Source: an uncultured Flavobacteriales bacterium (GTDB lineage: Bacteria; Bacteroidota; Bacteroidia; Flavobacteriales; BACL11). From it: a stretch of 64,000 nucleotides of DNA. Below are positions 16,645 through 26,402 of this stretch, one piece after another. Under the pieces are notes generated by a model. That model ran no database searches. It was not told where the DNA came from and saw only the letters and a program-made list of their open reading frames with translations. Location of the stretch: contig CALSUJ010000001.1 of assembly GCA_943789505.1 (NCBI GenBank), forward strand, positions 1 to 64,000, read 5' to 3'. Every line of letters begins with the position of its first letter. The first letter of the stretch is position 1. Made by a program: the position numbers and the translations under genes.

Positions 16645-17146
16645 CTTATTGATATCTGCAACTTGATTTATCATTTGCGTAAGTAATTTTAGAATCCATA
16701 TCCGTAACTTATTTGCCTTTTGATAATTTTTTATCATTTTATTCATTAATTTAGAGTGTTTTAGAGATACTAATATGGAGGTCTAGATTTTTTTAGATTT
16801 ATTCTACTACTTCCCCAATTCTATTTACTTTCAATACTCTAAAGTTGTTATTGATATTTCTAGTATTTCACTGGCATTGTCTTTCGATTTGAAACTTCAT
16901 TTTTTTATTGACGTATATTATTTATATTTAGTTTTTAATACTAGAAATATAAGCTTTATTAGAATACAATAATTTAGGTCAGATGTAATAAGCTTAGATA
17001 GTATGAGTATGCTATATAAATTGCGCTAGAAATATTCGTATATTGTTGGAGTTTGCAATATGAATAATTAAATATTTCGTATATTCGCAAACTATATTAA
17101 TGTACGAAAGAATAGTGTAAAACAAGTATTAAAAAACTAACGTATT
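16645..17146. other. AT-rich intergenic region before the giant repeat gene
   Basis: About 500 bases with no credible gene on either strand. The right half has imperfect direct repeats (AATATTCGTATATT near 17029 and AATATTTCGTATATTCG near 17072), which probably belong to the promoter of the giant gene. No terminator was recognised after tRNA-Gln. Confidence 0.5.
17080..17087 (+). promoter_or_regulatory. Variant -7 box upstream of the giant repeat gene
   Basis: TATATTCG, one base from TAnnTTTG, 59 nt before the ATG at 17147. The same TTCG variant occurs before the DUF2723 gene. Supported only by position and similarity. Confidence 0.4.
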
Positions 17147-20100
17147 ATGAAAAGAAATTTTATCCAAAGCTTATTAAAATTAACGTTGATATTTTGTTTA
17201 AGTTTTTTGTTAAGCCCTACAGCAATTATAGCTCAATCTCTGATCCCTTTTTCTCCAACTGTTTCAGTTTCACTTTCAAATACTGATTGTGATAGTTTAA
17301 CGGACTTAACAATTAATGTTAGTCAGGATCCAAATGAGCCTGATATGTTTACATCATCATTTGTGTCAGATGGAGGTTCTTTTGCAATTTCATCAATGAA
17401 TGTTGGTGATACAGTTGGTTCAGCAATTATGTCTGCTGGTGGGGGTGTGAATACATTTAATACTGCATTAATTGTATCTTCCATTCCTTCTTCTACTCAA
17501 GCGATTATACAGTCAATAGATCTTGCTACAGGTGTTATTCTTGGTGATTTTACAATTTCAAATACAGCTTTAGGAGTTCTTATTTTTGCTCAAACTGTTC
17601 CGGATAATAATAATTATACTAGTGGTAATACACAATCAGCAACATTTTTTAATGTCTTTGTTAATCCGCAAGCAACTACATTAACCTTCACTTCAACTAT
17701 AGATTCTGAGTTGGGGGATGTTGATGTTCAAACATTCTTAAATACAATATTTTGTGGTATCCCTTTTTCTCCAACTGTTTCAGTTTCACTTTCAAATACT
17801 GATTGTGATAGTTTAACGGACTTAACAATTAATGTTAGTCAGGATCCAAATGAGCCTGATATGTTTACATCATCATTTGTGTCAGATGGAGGTTCTTTTG
17901 CAATTTCATCAATGAATGTTGGTGATACAGTTGGTTCAGCAATTATGTCTGCTGGTGGGGGTGTGAATACATTTAATACTGCATTAATTGTATCTTCCAT
18001 TCCTTCTTCTACTCAAGCGATTATACAGTCAATAGATCTTGCTACAGGTGTTATTCTTGGTGATTTTACAATTTCAAATACAGCTTTAGGAGTTCTTATT
18101 TTTGCTCAAACTGTTCCGGATAATAATAATTATACTAGTGGTAATACACAATCAGCAACATTTTTTAATGTCTTTGTTAATCCGCAAGCAACTACATTAA
18201 CCTTCACTTCAACTATAGATTCTGAGTTGGGGGATGTTGATGTTCAAACATTCTTAAATACAATATTTTGTGGTATCCCTTTTTCTCCAACTGTTTCAGT
18301 TTCACTTTCAAATACTGATTGTGATAGTTTAACGGACTTAACAATTAATGTTAGTCAGGATCCAAATGAGCCTGATATGTTTACATCATCATTTGTGTCA
18401 GATGGAGGTTCTTTTGCAATTTCATCAATGAATGTTGGTGATACAGTTGGTTCAGCAATTATGTCTGCTGGTGGGGGTGTGAATACATTTAATACTGCAT
18501 TAATTGTATCTTCCATTCCTTCTTCTACTCAAGCGATTATACAGTCAATAGATCTTGCTACAGGTGTTATTCTTGGTGATTTTACAATTTCAAATACAGC
18601 TTTAGGAGTTCTTATTTTTGCTCAAACTGTTCCGGATAATAATAATTATACTAGTGGTAATACACAATCAGCAACATTTTTTAATGTCTTTGTTAATCCG
18701 CAAGCAACTACATTAACCTTCACTTCAACTATAGATTCTGAGTTGGGGGATGTTGATGTTCAAACATTCTTAAATACAATATTTTGTGGTATCCCTTTTT
18801 CTCCAACTGTTTCAGTTTCACTTTCAAATACTGATTGTGATAGTTTAACGGACTTAACAATTAATGTTAGTCAGGATCCAAATGAGCCTGATATGTTTAC
18901 ATCATCATTTGTGTCAGATGGAGGTTCTTTTGCAATTTCATCAATGAATGTTGGTGATACAGTTGGTTCAGCAATTATGTCTGCTGGTGGGGGTGTGAAT
19001 ACATTTAATACTGCATTAATTGTATCTTCCATTCCTTCTTCTACTCAAGCGATTATACAGTCAATAGATCTTGCTACAGGTGTTATTCTTGGTGATTTTA
19101 CAATTTCAAATACAGCTTTAGGAGTTCTTATTTTTGCTCAAACTGTTCCGGATAATAATAATTATACTAGTGGTAATACACAATCAGCAACATTTTTTAA
19201 TGTCTTTGTTAATCCGCAAGCAACTACATTAACCTTCACTTCAACTATAGATTCTGAGTTGGGGGATGTTGATGTTCAAACATTCTTAAATACAATATTT
19301 TGTGGTATCCCTTTTTCTCCAACTGTTTCAGTTTCACTTTCAAATACTGATTGTGATAGTTTAACGGACTTAACAATTAATGTTAGTCAGGATCCAAATG
19401 AGCCTGATATGTTTACATCATCATTTGTGTCAGATGGAGGTTCTTTTGCAATTTCATCAATGAATGTTGGTGATACAGTTGGTTCAGCAATTATGTCTGC
19501 TGGTGGGGGTGTGAATACATTTAATACTGCATTAATTGTATCTTCCATTCCTTCTTCTACTCAAGCGATTATACAGTCAATAGATCTTGCTACAGGTGTT
19601 ATTCTTGGTGATTTTACAATTTCAAATACAGCTTTAGGAGTTCTTATTTTTGCTCAAACTGTTCCGGATAATAATAATTATACTAGTGGTAATACACAAT
19701 CAGCAACATTTTTTAATGTCTTTGTTAATCCGCAAGCAACTACATTAACCTTCACTTCAACTATAGATTCTGAGTTGGGGGATGTTGATGTTCAAACATT
19801 CTTAAATACAATATTTTGTGGTATCCCTTTTTCTCCAACTGTTTCAGTTTCACTTTCAAATACTGATTGTGATAGTTTAACGGACTTAACAATTAATGTT
19901 AGTCAGGATCCAAATGAGCCTGATATGTTTACATCATCATTTGTGTCAGATGGAGGTTCTTTTGCAATTTCATCAATGAATGTTGGTGATACAGTTGGTT
20001 CAGCAATTATGTCTGCTGGTGGGGGTGTGAATACATTTAATACTGCATTAATTGTATCTTCCATTCCTTCTTCTACTCAAGCGATTATACAGTCAATAGA

Positions 20101-23100
20101 TCTTGCTACAGGTGTTATTCTTGGTGATTTTACAATTTCAAATACAGCTTTAGGAGTTCTTATTTTTGCTCAAACTGTTCCGGATAATAATAATTATACT
20201 AGTGGTAATACACAATCAGCAACATTTTTTAATGTCTTTGTTAATCCGCAAGCAACTACATTAACCTTCACTTCAACTATAGATTCTGAGTTGGGGGATG
20301 TTGATGTTCAAACATTCTTAAATACAATATTTTGTGGTATCCCTTTTTCTCCAACTGTTTCAGTTTCACTTTCAAATACTGATTGTGATAGTTTAACGGA
20401 CTTAACAATTAATGTTAGTCAGGATCCAAATGAGCCTGATATGTTTACATCATCATTTGTGTCAGATGGAGGTTCTTTTGCAATTTCATCAATGAATGTT
20501 GGTGATACAGTTGGTTCAGCAATTATGTCTGCTGGTGGGGGTGTGAATACATTTAATACTGCATTAATTGTATCTTCCATTCCTTCTTCTACTCAAGCGA
20601 TTATACAGTCAATAGATCTTGCTACAGGTGTTATTCTTGGTGATTTTACAATTTCAAATACAGCTTTAGGAGTTCTTATTTTTGCTCAAACTGTTCCGGA
20701 TAATAATAATTATACTAGTGGTAATACACAATCGGCAACATTTTTTAATGTCTTTGTTAATCCGCAAGCAACTACATTAACCTTCACTTCAACTATAGAT
20801 TCTGAGTTGGGGGATGTTGATGTTCAAACATTCTTAAATACAATATTTTGTGGTATCCCTTTTTCTCCAACTGTTTCAGTTTCACTTTCAAATACTGATT
20901 GTGATAGTTTAACGGACTTAACAATTAATGTTAGTCAGGATCCAAATGAGCCTGATATGTTTACATCATCATTTGTGTCAGATGGAGGTTCTTTTGCAAT
21001 TTCATCAATGAATGTTGGTGATACAGTTGGTTCGTCAATTATGTCTGCTGGTGGGGGTGTGAATACATTTAATACTGCATTAATTGTATCTTCCATTCCT
21101 TCTTCTACTCAAGCGATTATACAGTCAATAGATCTTGCTACAGGTGTTATTCTTGGTGATTTTACAATTTCAAATACAGCTTTAGGAGTTCTTATTTTTG
21201 CTCAAACTGTTCCGGATAATAATAATTATACTAGTGGTAATACACAATCAGCAACATTTTTTAATGTCTTTGTTAATCCGCAAGCAACTACATTAACCTT
21301 CACTTCAACTATAGATTCTGAGTTGGGGGATGTTGATGTTCAAACATTCTTAAATACAATATTTTGTGGTATCCCTTTTTCTCCAACTGTTTCAGTTTCA
21401 CTTTCAAATACTGATTGTGATAGTTTAACGGACTTAACAATTAATGTTAGTCAGGATCCAAATGAGCCTGATATGTTTACATCATCATTTGTGTCAGATG
21501 GAGGTTCTTTTGCAATTTCATCAATGAATGTTGGTGATACAGTTGGTTCAGCAATTATGTCTGCTGGTGGGGGTGTGAATACATTTAATACTGCATTAAT
21601 TGTATCTTCCATTCCTTCTTCTACTCAAGCGATTATACAGTCAATAGATCTTGCTACAGGTGTTATTCTTGGTGATTTTACAATTTCAAATACAGCTTTA
21701 GGAGTTCTTATTTTTGCTCAAACTGTTCCGGATAATAATAATTATACTAGTGGTAATACACAATCAGCAACATTTTTTAATGTCTTTGTTAATCCGCAAG
21801 CAACTACATTAACCTTCACTTCAACTATAGATTCTGAGTTGGGGGATGTTGATGTTCAGAGTACTTCTTTTAACATCTTATGTCTTTGTGCTCCAAGTTT
21901 ATCAACTGCTTCAATTACTTCTTGTGATACTTATTCTTGGAATGGAACAGTTTACACTACATCAGGGACATATACATACGTAACAACAAATGCAGCAGGT
22001 TGTGATAGTACAGCTACTCTTAATTTAACGATTGATAATAGTTCAACATCAACCGCTTCAATTACTTCTTGTGATACTTATTCTTGGAATGGAACAGTTT
22101 ACACTACATCAGGGACATATACATACGTAACAACAAATGCAGCAGGTTGTGATAGTACAGCTACTCTTAATTTAACGATTGATAATAGTTCAACATCAAC
22201 CGCTTCAATTACTTCTTGTGATACTTATTCTTGGAATGGAACAGTTTACACTACATCAGGGACATATACATACGTAACAACAAATGCAGCAGGTTGTGAT
22301 AGTACAGCTACTCTTAATTTAACGATTGATAATAGTTCAACATCAACTGCTTCAATTACTTCTTGTGATACTTATTCTTGGAATGGAACAGTTTACACTA
22401 CATCAGGGACATATACATACGTAACAACAAATGCAGCAGGTTGTGATAGTACAGCTACTCTTAATTTAACGATTGATAATAGTTCAACATCAACTGCTTC
22501 AATTACTTCTTGTGATACTTATTCTTGGAATGGAACAGTTTACACTACATCAGGGACATATACATACGTAACAACAAATGCAGCAGGTTGTGATAGTACA
22601 GCTACTCTTAATTTAACGATTGATAATAGTTCAACATCAACTGCTTCAATTACTTCTTGTGATACTTATTCTTGGAATGGAACAGTTTACACTACATCAG
22701 GGACATATACATACGTAACAACAAATGCAGCAGGTTGTGATAGTACAGCTACTCTTAATTTAACGATTGATAATAGTTCAACATCAACTGCTTCAATTAC
22801 TTCTTGTGATACTTATTCTTGGAATGGAACAGTTTACACTACATCAGGGACATATACATACGTAACAACAAATGCAGCAGGTTGTGATAGTACAGCTACT
22901 CTTAATTTAACGATTGATAATAGTTCAACATCAACTGCTTCAATTACTTCTTGTGATACTTATTCTTGGAATGGAACAGTTTACACTACATCAGGGACAT
23001 ATACATACGTAACAACAAATGCAGCAGGTTGTGATAGTACAGCTACTCTTAATTTAACGATTGATAATAGTTCAACATCAACTGCTTCAATTACTTCTTG

Positions 23101-25216
23101 TGATACTTATTCTTGGAATGGAACAGTTTACACTACATCAGGGACATATACATACGTAACAACAAATGCAGCAGGTTGTGATAGTACAGCTACTCTTAAT
23201 TTAACGATTGATAATAGTTCAACATCAACCGCTTCAATTACTTCTTGTGATACTTATTCTTGGAATGGAACAGTTTACACTACATCAGGGACATATACAT
23301 ACGTAACAACAAATGCAGCAGGTTGTGATAGTACAGCTACTCTTAATTTAACGATTGATAATAGTTCAACATCAACCGCTTCAATTACTTCTTGTGATAC
23401 TTATTCTTGGAATGGAACAGTTTACACTACATCAGGGACATATACATACGTAACAACAAATGCAGCAGGTTGTGATAGTACAGCTACTCTTAATTTAACG
23501 ATTGATAATAGTTCAACATCAACCGCTTCAATTACTTCTTGTGATACTTATTCTTGGAATGGAACAGTTTACACTACATCAGGGACATATACATACGTAA
23601 CAACAAATGCAGCAGGTTGTGATAGTACAGCTACTCTTAATTTAACGATTGATAATAGTTCAACATCAACCGCTTCAATTACTTCTTGTGATACTTATTC
23701 TTGGAATGGAACAGTTTACACTACATCAGGGACATATACATACGTAACAACAAATGCAGCAGGTTGTGATAGTACAGCTACTCTTAATTTAACGATTGAT
23801 AATAGTTCAACATCAACCGCTTCAATTACTTCTTGTGATACTTATTCTTGGAATGGAACAGTTTACACTACATCAGGGACATATACATACGTAACAACAA
23901 ATGCAGCAGGTTGTGATAGTACAGCTACTCTTAATTTAACGATTGATAATAGTTCAACATCAACTGCTTCAATTACTTCTTGTGATACTTATTCTTGGAA
24001 TGGAACAGTTTACACTACATCAGGGACATATACATACGTAACAACAAATGCAGCAGGTTGTGATAGTACAGCTACTCTTAATTTAACGATTGATAATAGT
24101 TCAACATCAACTGCTTCAATTACTTCTTGTGATACTTATTCTTGGAATGGAACAGTTTACACTACATCAGGGACATATACATACGTAACAACAAATGCAG
24201 CAGGTTGTGATAGTACAGCTACTCTTAATTTAACGATTGATAATAGTTCAACATCAACCGCTTCAATTACTTCTTGTGATACTTATTCTTGGAATGGAAC
24301 AGTTTACACTACATCAGGGACATATACATACGTAACAACAAATGCAGCAGGTTGTGATAGTACAGCTACTCTTAATTTAACGATTGATAATAGTTCAACA
24401 TCAACCGCTTCAATTACTTCTTGTGATACTTATTCTTGGAATGGAACAGTTTACACTACATCAGGGACATATACATACGTAACAACAAATGCAGCAGGTT
24501 GTGATAGTACAGCTACTCTTAATTTAACGATTGATAATAGTTCAACATCAACTGCTTCAATTACTTCTTGTGATACTTATTCTTGGAATGGAACAGTTTA
24601 CACTACATCAGGGACATATACATACGTAACAACAAATGCAGCAGGTTGTGATAGTACAGCTACTCTTAATTTAACGATTGATAATAGTTCAACATCAACT
24701 GCTTCAATTACTTCTTGTGATACTTATTCTTGGAATGGAACAGTTTACACTACATCAGGGACATATACATACGTAACAACAAATGCAGCAGGTTGTGATA
24801 GTACAGCTACTCTTAATTTAACGATTGATAATAGTTCAACATCAACCGCTTCAATTACTTCTTGTGATACTTATTCTTGGAATGGAACAGTTTACACTAC
24901 ATCAGGGACATATACATACGTAACAACAAATGCAGCAGGTTGTGATAGTACAGCTACTCTTAATTTAACGATTGATAATAGTTCAACATCAACCGCTTCA
25001 ATTACTTCTTGTGATACTTATTCTTGGAATGGAACAGTTTACACTACATCAGGGACATATACATACGTAACAACAAATGCAGCAGGTTGTGATAGTACAG
25101 CTACTCTTAATTTAACGATTGATAATAGTTCAACATCAACGCTTCAATTACTTCTTGTGATACTTATTCTTGGAATGGAACAGTTTACACTACATCAGGG
25201 ACATATACATACGTAA
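17147..25216 (+). CDS. Giant secreted repeat protein, N-terminal fragment (frame broken at 25141)
   Basis: The first 2689 residues of what should be one gene ending at 30534. A signal peptide (residues 1-30, hydrophobic core LTLIFCLSFLL, cut near IIAQ) is followed by nine 172-residue repeats rich in Ser, Thr, Val and Asp, a short linker, and 22 intact 49-residue repeats. It is predicted to be exported and displayed by the type IX system, as the far end has a sorting tail. Repeats this uniform suggest a stalk or filament-like adhesin. The true frame is lost at a single-base deletion at 25141, so the last ~25 residues are artefactual. Related short-repeat proteins occur in other Bacteroidota; the 172-residue unit is not one I recognise. 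Confidence 0.85.
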   Translation: MKRNFIQSLLKLTLIFCLSFLLSPTAIIAQSLIPFSPTVSVSLSNTDCDSLTDLTINVSQDPNEPDMFTSSFVSDGGSFAISSMNVGDTVGSAIMSAGGGVNTFNTALIVSSIPSSTQAIIQSIDLATGVILGDFTISNTALGVLIFAQTVPDNNNYTSGNTQSATFFNVFVNPQATTLTFTSTIDSELGDVDVQTFLNTIFCGIPFSPTVSVSLSNTDCDSLTDLTINVSQDPNEPDMFTSSFVSDGGSFAISSMNVGDTVGSAIMSAGGGVNTFNTALIVSSIPSSTQAIIQSIDLATGVILGDFTISNTALGVLIFAQTVPDNNNYTSGNTQSATFFNVFVNPQATTLTFTSTIDSELGDVDVQTFLNTIFCGIPFSPTVSVSLSNTDCDSLTDLTINVSQDPNEPDMFTSSFVSDGGSFAISSMNVGDTVGSAIMSAGGGVNTFNTALIVSSIPSSTQAIIQSIDLATGVILGDFTISNTALGVLIFAQTVPDNNNYTSGNTQSATFFNVFVNPQATTLTFTSTIDSELGDVDVQTFLNTIFCGIPFSPTVSVSLSNTDCDSLTDLTINVSQDPNEPDMFTSSFVSDGGSFAISSMNVGDTVGSAIMSAGGGVNTFNTALIVSSIPSSTQAIIQSIDLATGVILGDFTISNTALGVLIFAQTVPDNNNYTSGNTQSATFFNVFVNPQATTLTFTSTIDSELGDVDVQTFLNTIFCGIPFSPTVSVSLSNTDCDSLTDLTINVSQDPNEPDMFTSSFVSDGGSFAISSMNVGDTVGSAIMSAGGGVNTFNTALIVSSIPSSTQAIIQSIDLATGVILGDFTISNTALGVLIFAQTVPDNNNYTSGNTQSATFFNVFVNPQATTLTFTSTIDSELGDVDVQTFLNTIFCGIPFSPTVSVSLSNTDCDSLTDLTINVSQDPNEPDMFTSSFVSDGGSFAISSMNVGDTVGSAIMSAGGGVNTFNTALIVSSIPSSTQAIIQSIDLATGVILGDFTISNTALGVLIFAQTVPDNNNYTSGNTQSATFFNVFVNPQATTLTFTSTIDSELGDVDVQTFLNTIFCGIPFSPTVSVSLSNTDCDSLTDLTINVSQDPNEPDMFTSSFVSDGGSFAISSMNVGDTVGSAIMSAGGGVNTFNTALIVSSIPSSTQAIIQSIDLATGVILGDFTISNTALGVLIFAQTVPDNNNYTSGNTQSATFFNVFVNPQATTLTFTSTIDSELGDVDVQTFLNTIFCGIPFSPTVSVSLSNTDCDSLTDLTINVSQDPNEPDMFTSSFVSDGGSFAISSMNVGDTVGSSIMSAGGGVNTFNTALIVSSIPSSTQAIIQSIDLATGVILGDFTISNTALGVLIFAQTVPDNNNYTSGNTQSATFFNVFVNPQATTLTFTSTIDSELGDVDVQTFLNTIFCGIPFSPTVSVSLSNTDCDSLTDLTINVSQDPNEPDMFTSSFVSDGGSFAISSMNVGDTVGSAIMSAGGGVNTFNTALIVSSIPSSTQAIIQSIDLATGVILGDFTISNTALGVLIFAQTVPDNNNYTSGNTQSATFFNVFVNPQATTLTFTSTIDSELGDVDVQSTSFNILCLCAPSLSTASITSCDTYSWNGTVYTTSGTYTYVTTNAAGCDSTATLNLTIDNSSTSTASITSCDTYSWNGTVYTTSGTYTYVTTNAAGCDSTATLNLTIDNSSTSTASITSCDTYSWNGTVYTTSGTYTYVTTNAAGCDSTATLNLTIDNSSTSTASITSCDTYSWNGTVYTTSGTYTYVTTNAAGCDSTATLNLTIDNSSTSTASITSCDTYSWNGTVYTTSGTYTYVTTNAAGCDSTATLNLTIDNSSTSTASITSCDTYSWNGTVYTTSGTYTYVTTNAAGCDSTATLNLTIDNSSTSTASITSCDTYSWNGTVYTTSGTYTYVTTNAAGCDSTATLNLTIDNSSTSTASITSCDTYSWNGTVYTTSGTYTYVTTNAAGCDSTATLNLTIDNSSTSTASITSCDTYSWNGTVYTTSGTYTYVTTNAAGCDSTATLNLTIDNSSTSTASITSCDTYSWNGTVYTTSGTYTYVTTNAAGCDSTATLNLTIDNSSTSTASITSCDTYSWNGTVYTTSGTYTYVTTNAAGCDSTATLNLTIDNSSTSTASITSCDTYSWNGTVYTTSGTYTYVTTNAAGCDSTATLNLTIDNSSTSTASITSCDTYSWNGTVYTTSGTYTYVTTNAAGCDSTATLNLTIDNSSTSTASITSCDTYSWNGTVYTTSGTYTYVTTNAAGCDSTATLNLTIDNSSTSTASITSCDTYSWNGTVYTTSGTYTYVTTNAAGCDSTATLNLTIDNSSTSTASITSCDTYSWNGTVYTTSGTYTYVTTNAAGCDSTATLNLTIDNSSTSTASITSCDTYSWNGTVYTTSGTYTYVTTNAAGCDSTATLNLTIDNSSTSTASITSCDTYSWNGTVYTTSGTYTYVTTNAAGCDSTATLNLTIDNSSTSTASITSCDTYSWNGTVYTTSGTYTYVTTNAAGCDSTATLNLTIDNSSTSTASITSCDTYSWNGTVYTTSGTYTYVTTNAAGCDSTATLNLTIDNSSTSTASITSCDTYSWNGTVYTTSGTYTYVTTNAAGCDSTATLNLTIDNSSTSTASITSCDTYSWNGTVYTTSGTYTYVTTNAAGCDSTATLNLTIDNSSTSTLQLLLVILILGMEQFTLHQGHIHT
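17245..21858 (+). repeat. Nine tandem 516-bp (172-aa) repeats
   Basis: Unit starts at 17245, 17761, 18277, 18793, 19309, 19825, 20341, 20857 and 21373; the ninth is cut after 486 bp. By eye the copies are identical except a silent A to G at 20734 (copy 7) and two changes at 21034-21035 (copy 8, Ala to Ser). Each unit starts PFSPTVSVSLSNTDCDS and ends FLNTIFCGI, with a Cys near each end. Confidence 0.97.
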
Positions 25217-25840
25217 CAACAAATGCAGCAGGTTGTGATAGTACAGCTACTCTTAATTTAACGATTGATAATAGTTCAACATCAACTCGCTTCAATTACT
25301 TCTTGTGATACTTATTCTTGGAATGGAACAGTTTACACTACATCAGGGACATATACATACGTAACAACAAATGCTAGCAGGTTGTGATAGTACAGCTACT
25401 CTTAATTTAACGATTGATAATAGTTCAACATCAACCGCTTCAATTACTTCTTGTGATACTTATTCTTGGAATGGAACAGTTTACACTACATCAGGGACAT
25501 ATACATACGTAACAACAAATGCAGCAGGTTGTGATAGTACAGCTACTCTTAATTTAACGATTGATAATAGTTCAACATCAACCGCTTCAATTACTTCTTG
25601 TGATACTTATTCTTGGAATGGAACAGTTTACACTACATCAGGGACATATACATACGTAACAACAAATGCAGCAGGTTGTGATAGTACAGCTACTCTTAAT
25701 TTAACGATTGATAATAGTTCAACATCAACTGCTTCAATTACTTCTTGTGATACTTATTCTTGGAATGGAACAGTTTACACTACATCAGGGACATATACAT
25801 ACGTAACAACAAATGCAGCAGGTTGTGATAGTACAGCTAC
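21908..25840 (+). repeat. Twenty-seven tandem 147-bp (49-aa) repeats
   Basis: Units start every 147 bp from 21908. The unit reads ASITSCDTYSWNGTVYTTSG then TYTYVTTNAAGCDSTATLNL plus TIDNSS. The only variable base seen is the C or T just before each unit (ACC/ACT, silent Thr), in the order T, CC, TTTTTT, CCCCC, TTCC, TTCC, then one unit lacking the base, one with both T and C, then CC and T. A diverged 28th unit follows (25850-26010). Confidence 0.97.
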
Positions 25841-26402
25841 ATTAAATTTGGGGCTTAATATTTCTAGTTTTTCTAGCAATAATCAAACTGTTTGTTTTGG
25901 TTATTCTTATTCTATAAACGGTAATACATATTCTTCAAATGGTACATATTTAGATGTTTATACAAGCAGTTTGGGTTGTGATTCTACAGTAACTACTATT
26001 TTAACAGTACTGCCTGAGCCTATTGTTTCGATTATTGCTTCAGGTAATCCAACTATATGTTTAGGCGAGAGTGTAACCTTGAGTATGAATAGTTGGTCTC
26101 CAGCAAATAGTATTTACCAGTGGAGTGATTTAAATGGCGCTATTTCTGGTGCAAATTCTTCTACATATACAACTTCTGTATCGGGTACTTATAGTTTAAC
26201 AGTTACTAATCCAGCTGGATGTATAGCTGTTTCAAATGGAATCGCAATTACAGTATTGAGTACTGCAGTACCTTCTTCATTATTCACTTCTAACATACAG
26301 TTAGATAAAGCGACTATGAATTGGGGTTCCGTTGTGAATGCACATCATTATGATATACGTATGCGAGTTCAGGGAACTTCTTCTTGGTCAATATTTCATT
26401 AA
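25371..26402 (+). CDS. Giant secreted repeat protein, middle fragment (not an independent gene)
   Basis: This 343-residue frame continues the 49-residue repeats after an extra T at about 25375. It holds three more intact units, one diverged unit (CFGYSYSINGNTYSSNG, LGCDST) and the first part of the 348-residue module with an Ig-like stretch (PTICLGESVTLSMNS, GTYSLTVTNPAGC). It has no promoter or start of its own; the ATG is simply the first in this frame. An extra C near 26397 moves the frame again. Treat it as part of the gene running from 17147 to 30534. Confidence 0.8.
   Translation: MLAGCDSTATLNLTIDNSSTSTASITSCDTYSWNGTVYTTSGTYTYVTTNAAGCDSTATLNLTIDNSSTSTASITSCDTYSWNGTVYTTSGTYTYVTTNAAGCDSTATLNLTIDNSSTSTASITSCDTYSWNGTVYTTSGTYTYVTTNAAGCDSTATLNLGLNISSFSSNNQTVCFGYSYSINGNTYSSNGTYLDVYTSSLGCDSTVTTILTVLPEPIVSIIASGNPTICLGESVTLSMNSWSPANSIYQWSDLNGAISGANSSTYTTSVSGTYSLTVTNPAGCIAVSNGIAITVLSTAVPSSLFTSNIQLDKATMNWGSVVNAHHYDIRMRVQGTSSWSIFH

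Noticed and set aside
17245-25840. CRISPR array
   Set aside because: The repeats are 147 and 516 bp, directly contiguous, coding in one frame and without spacers; no cas genes are present.
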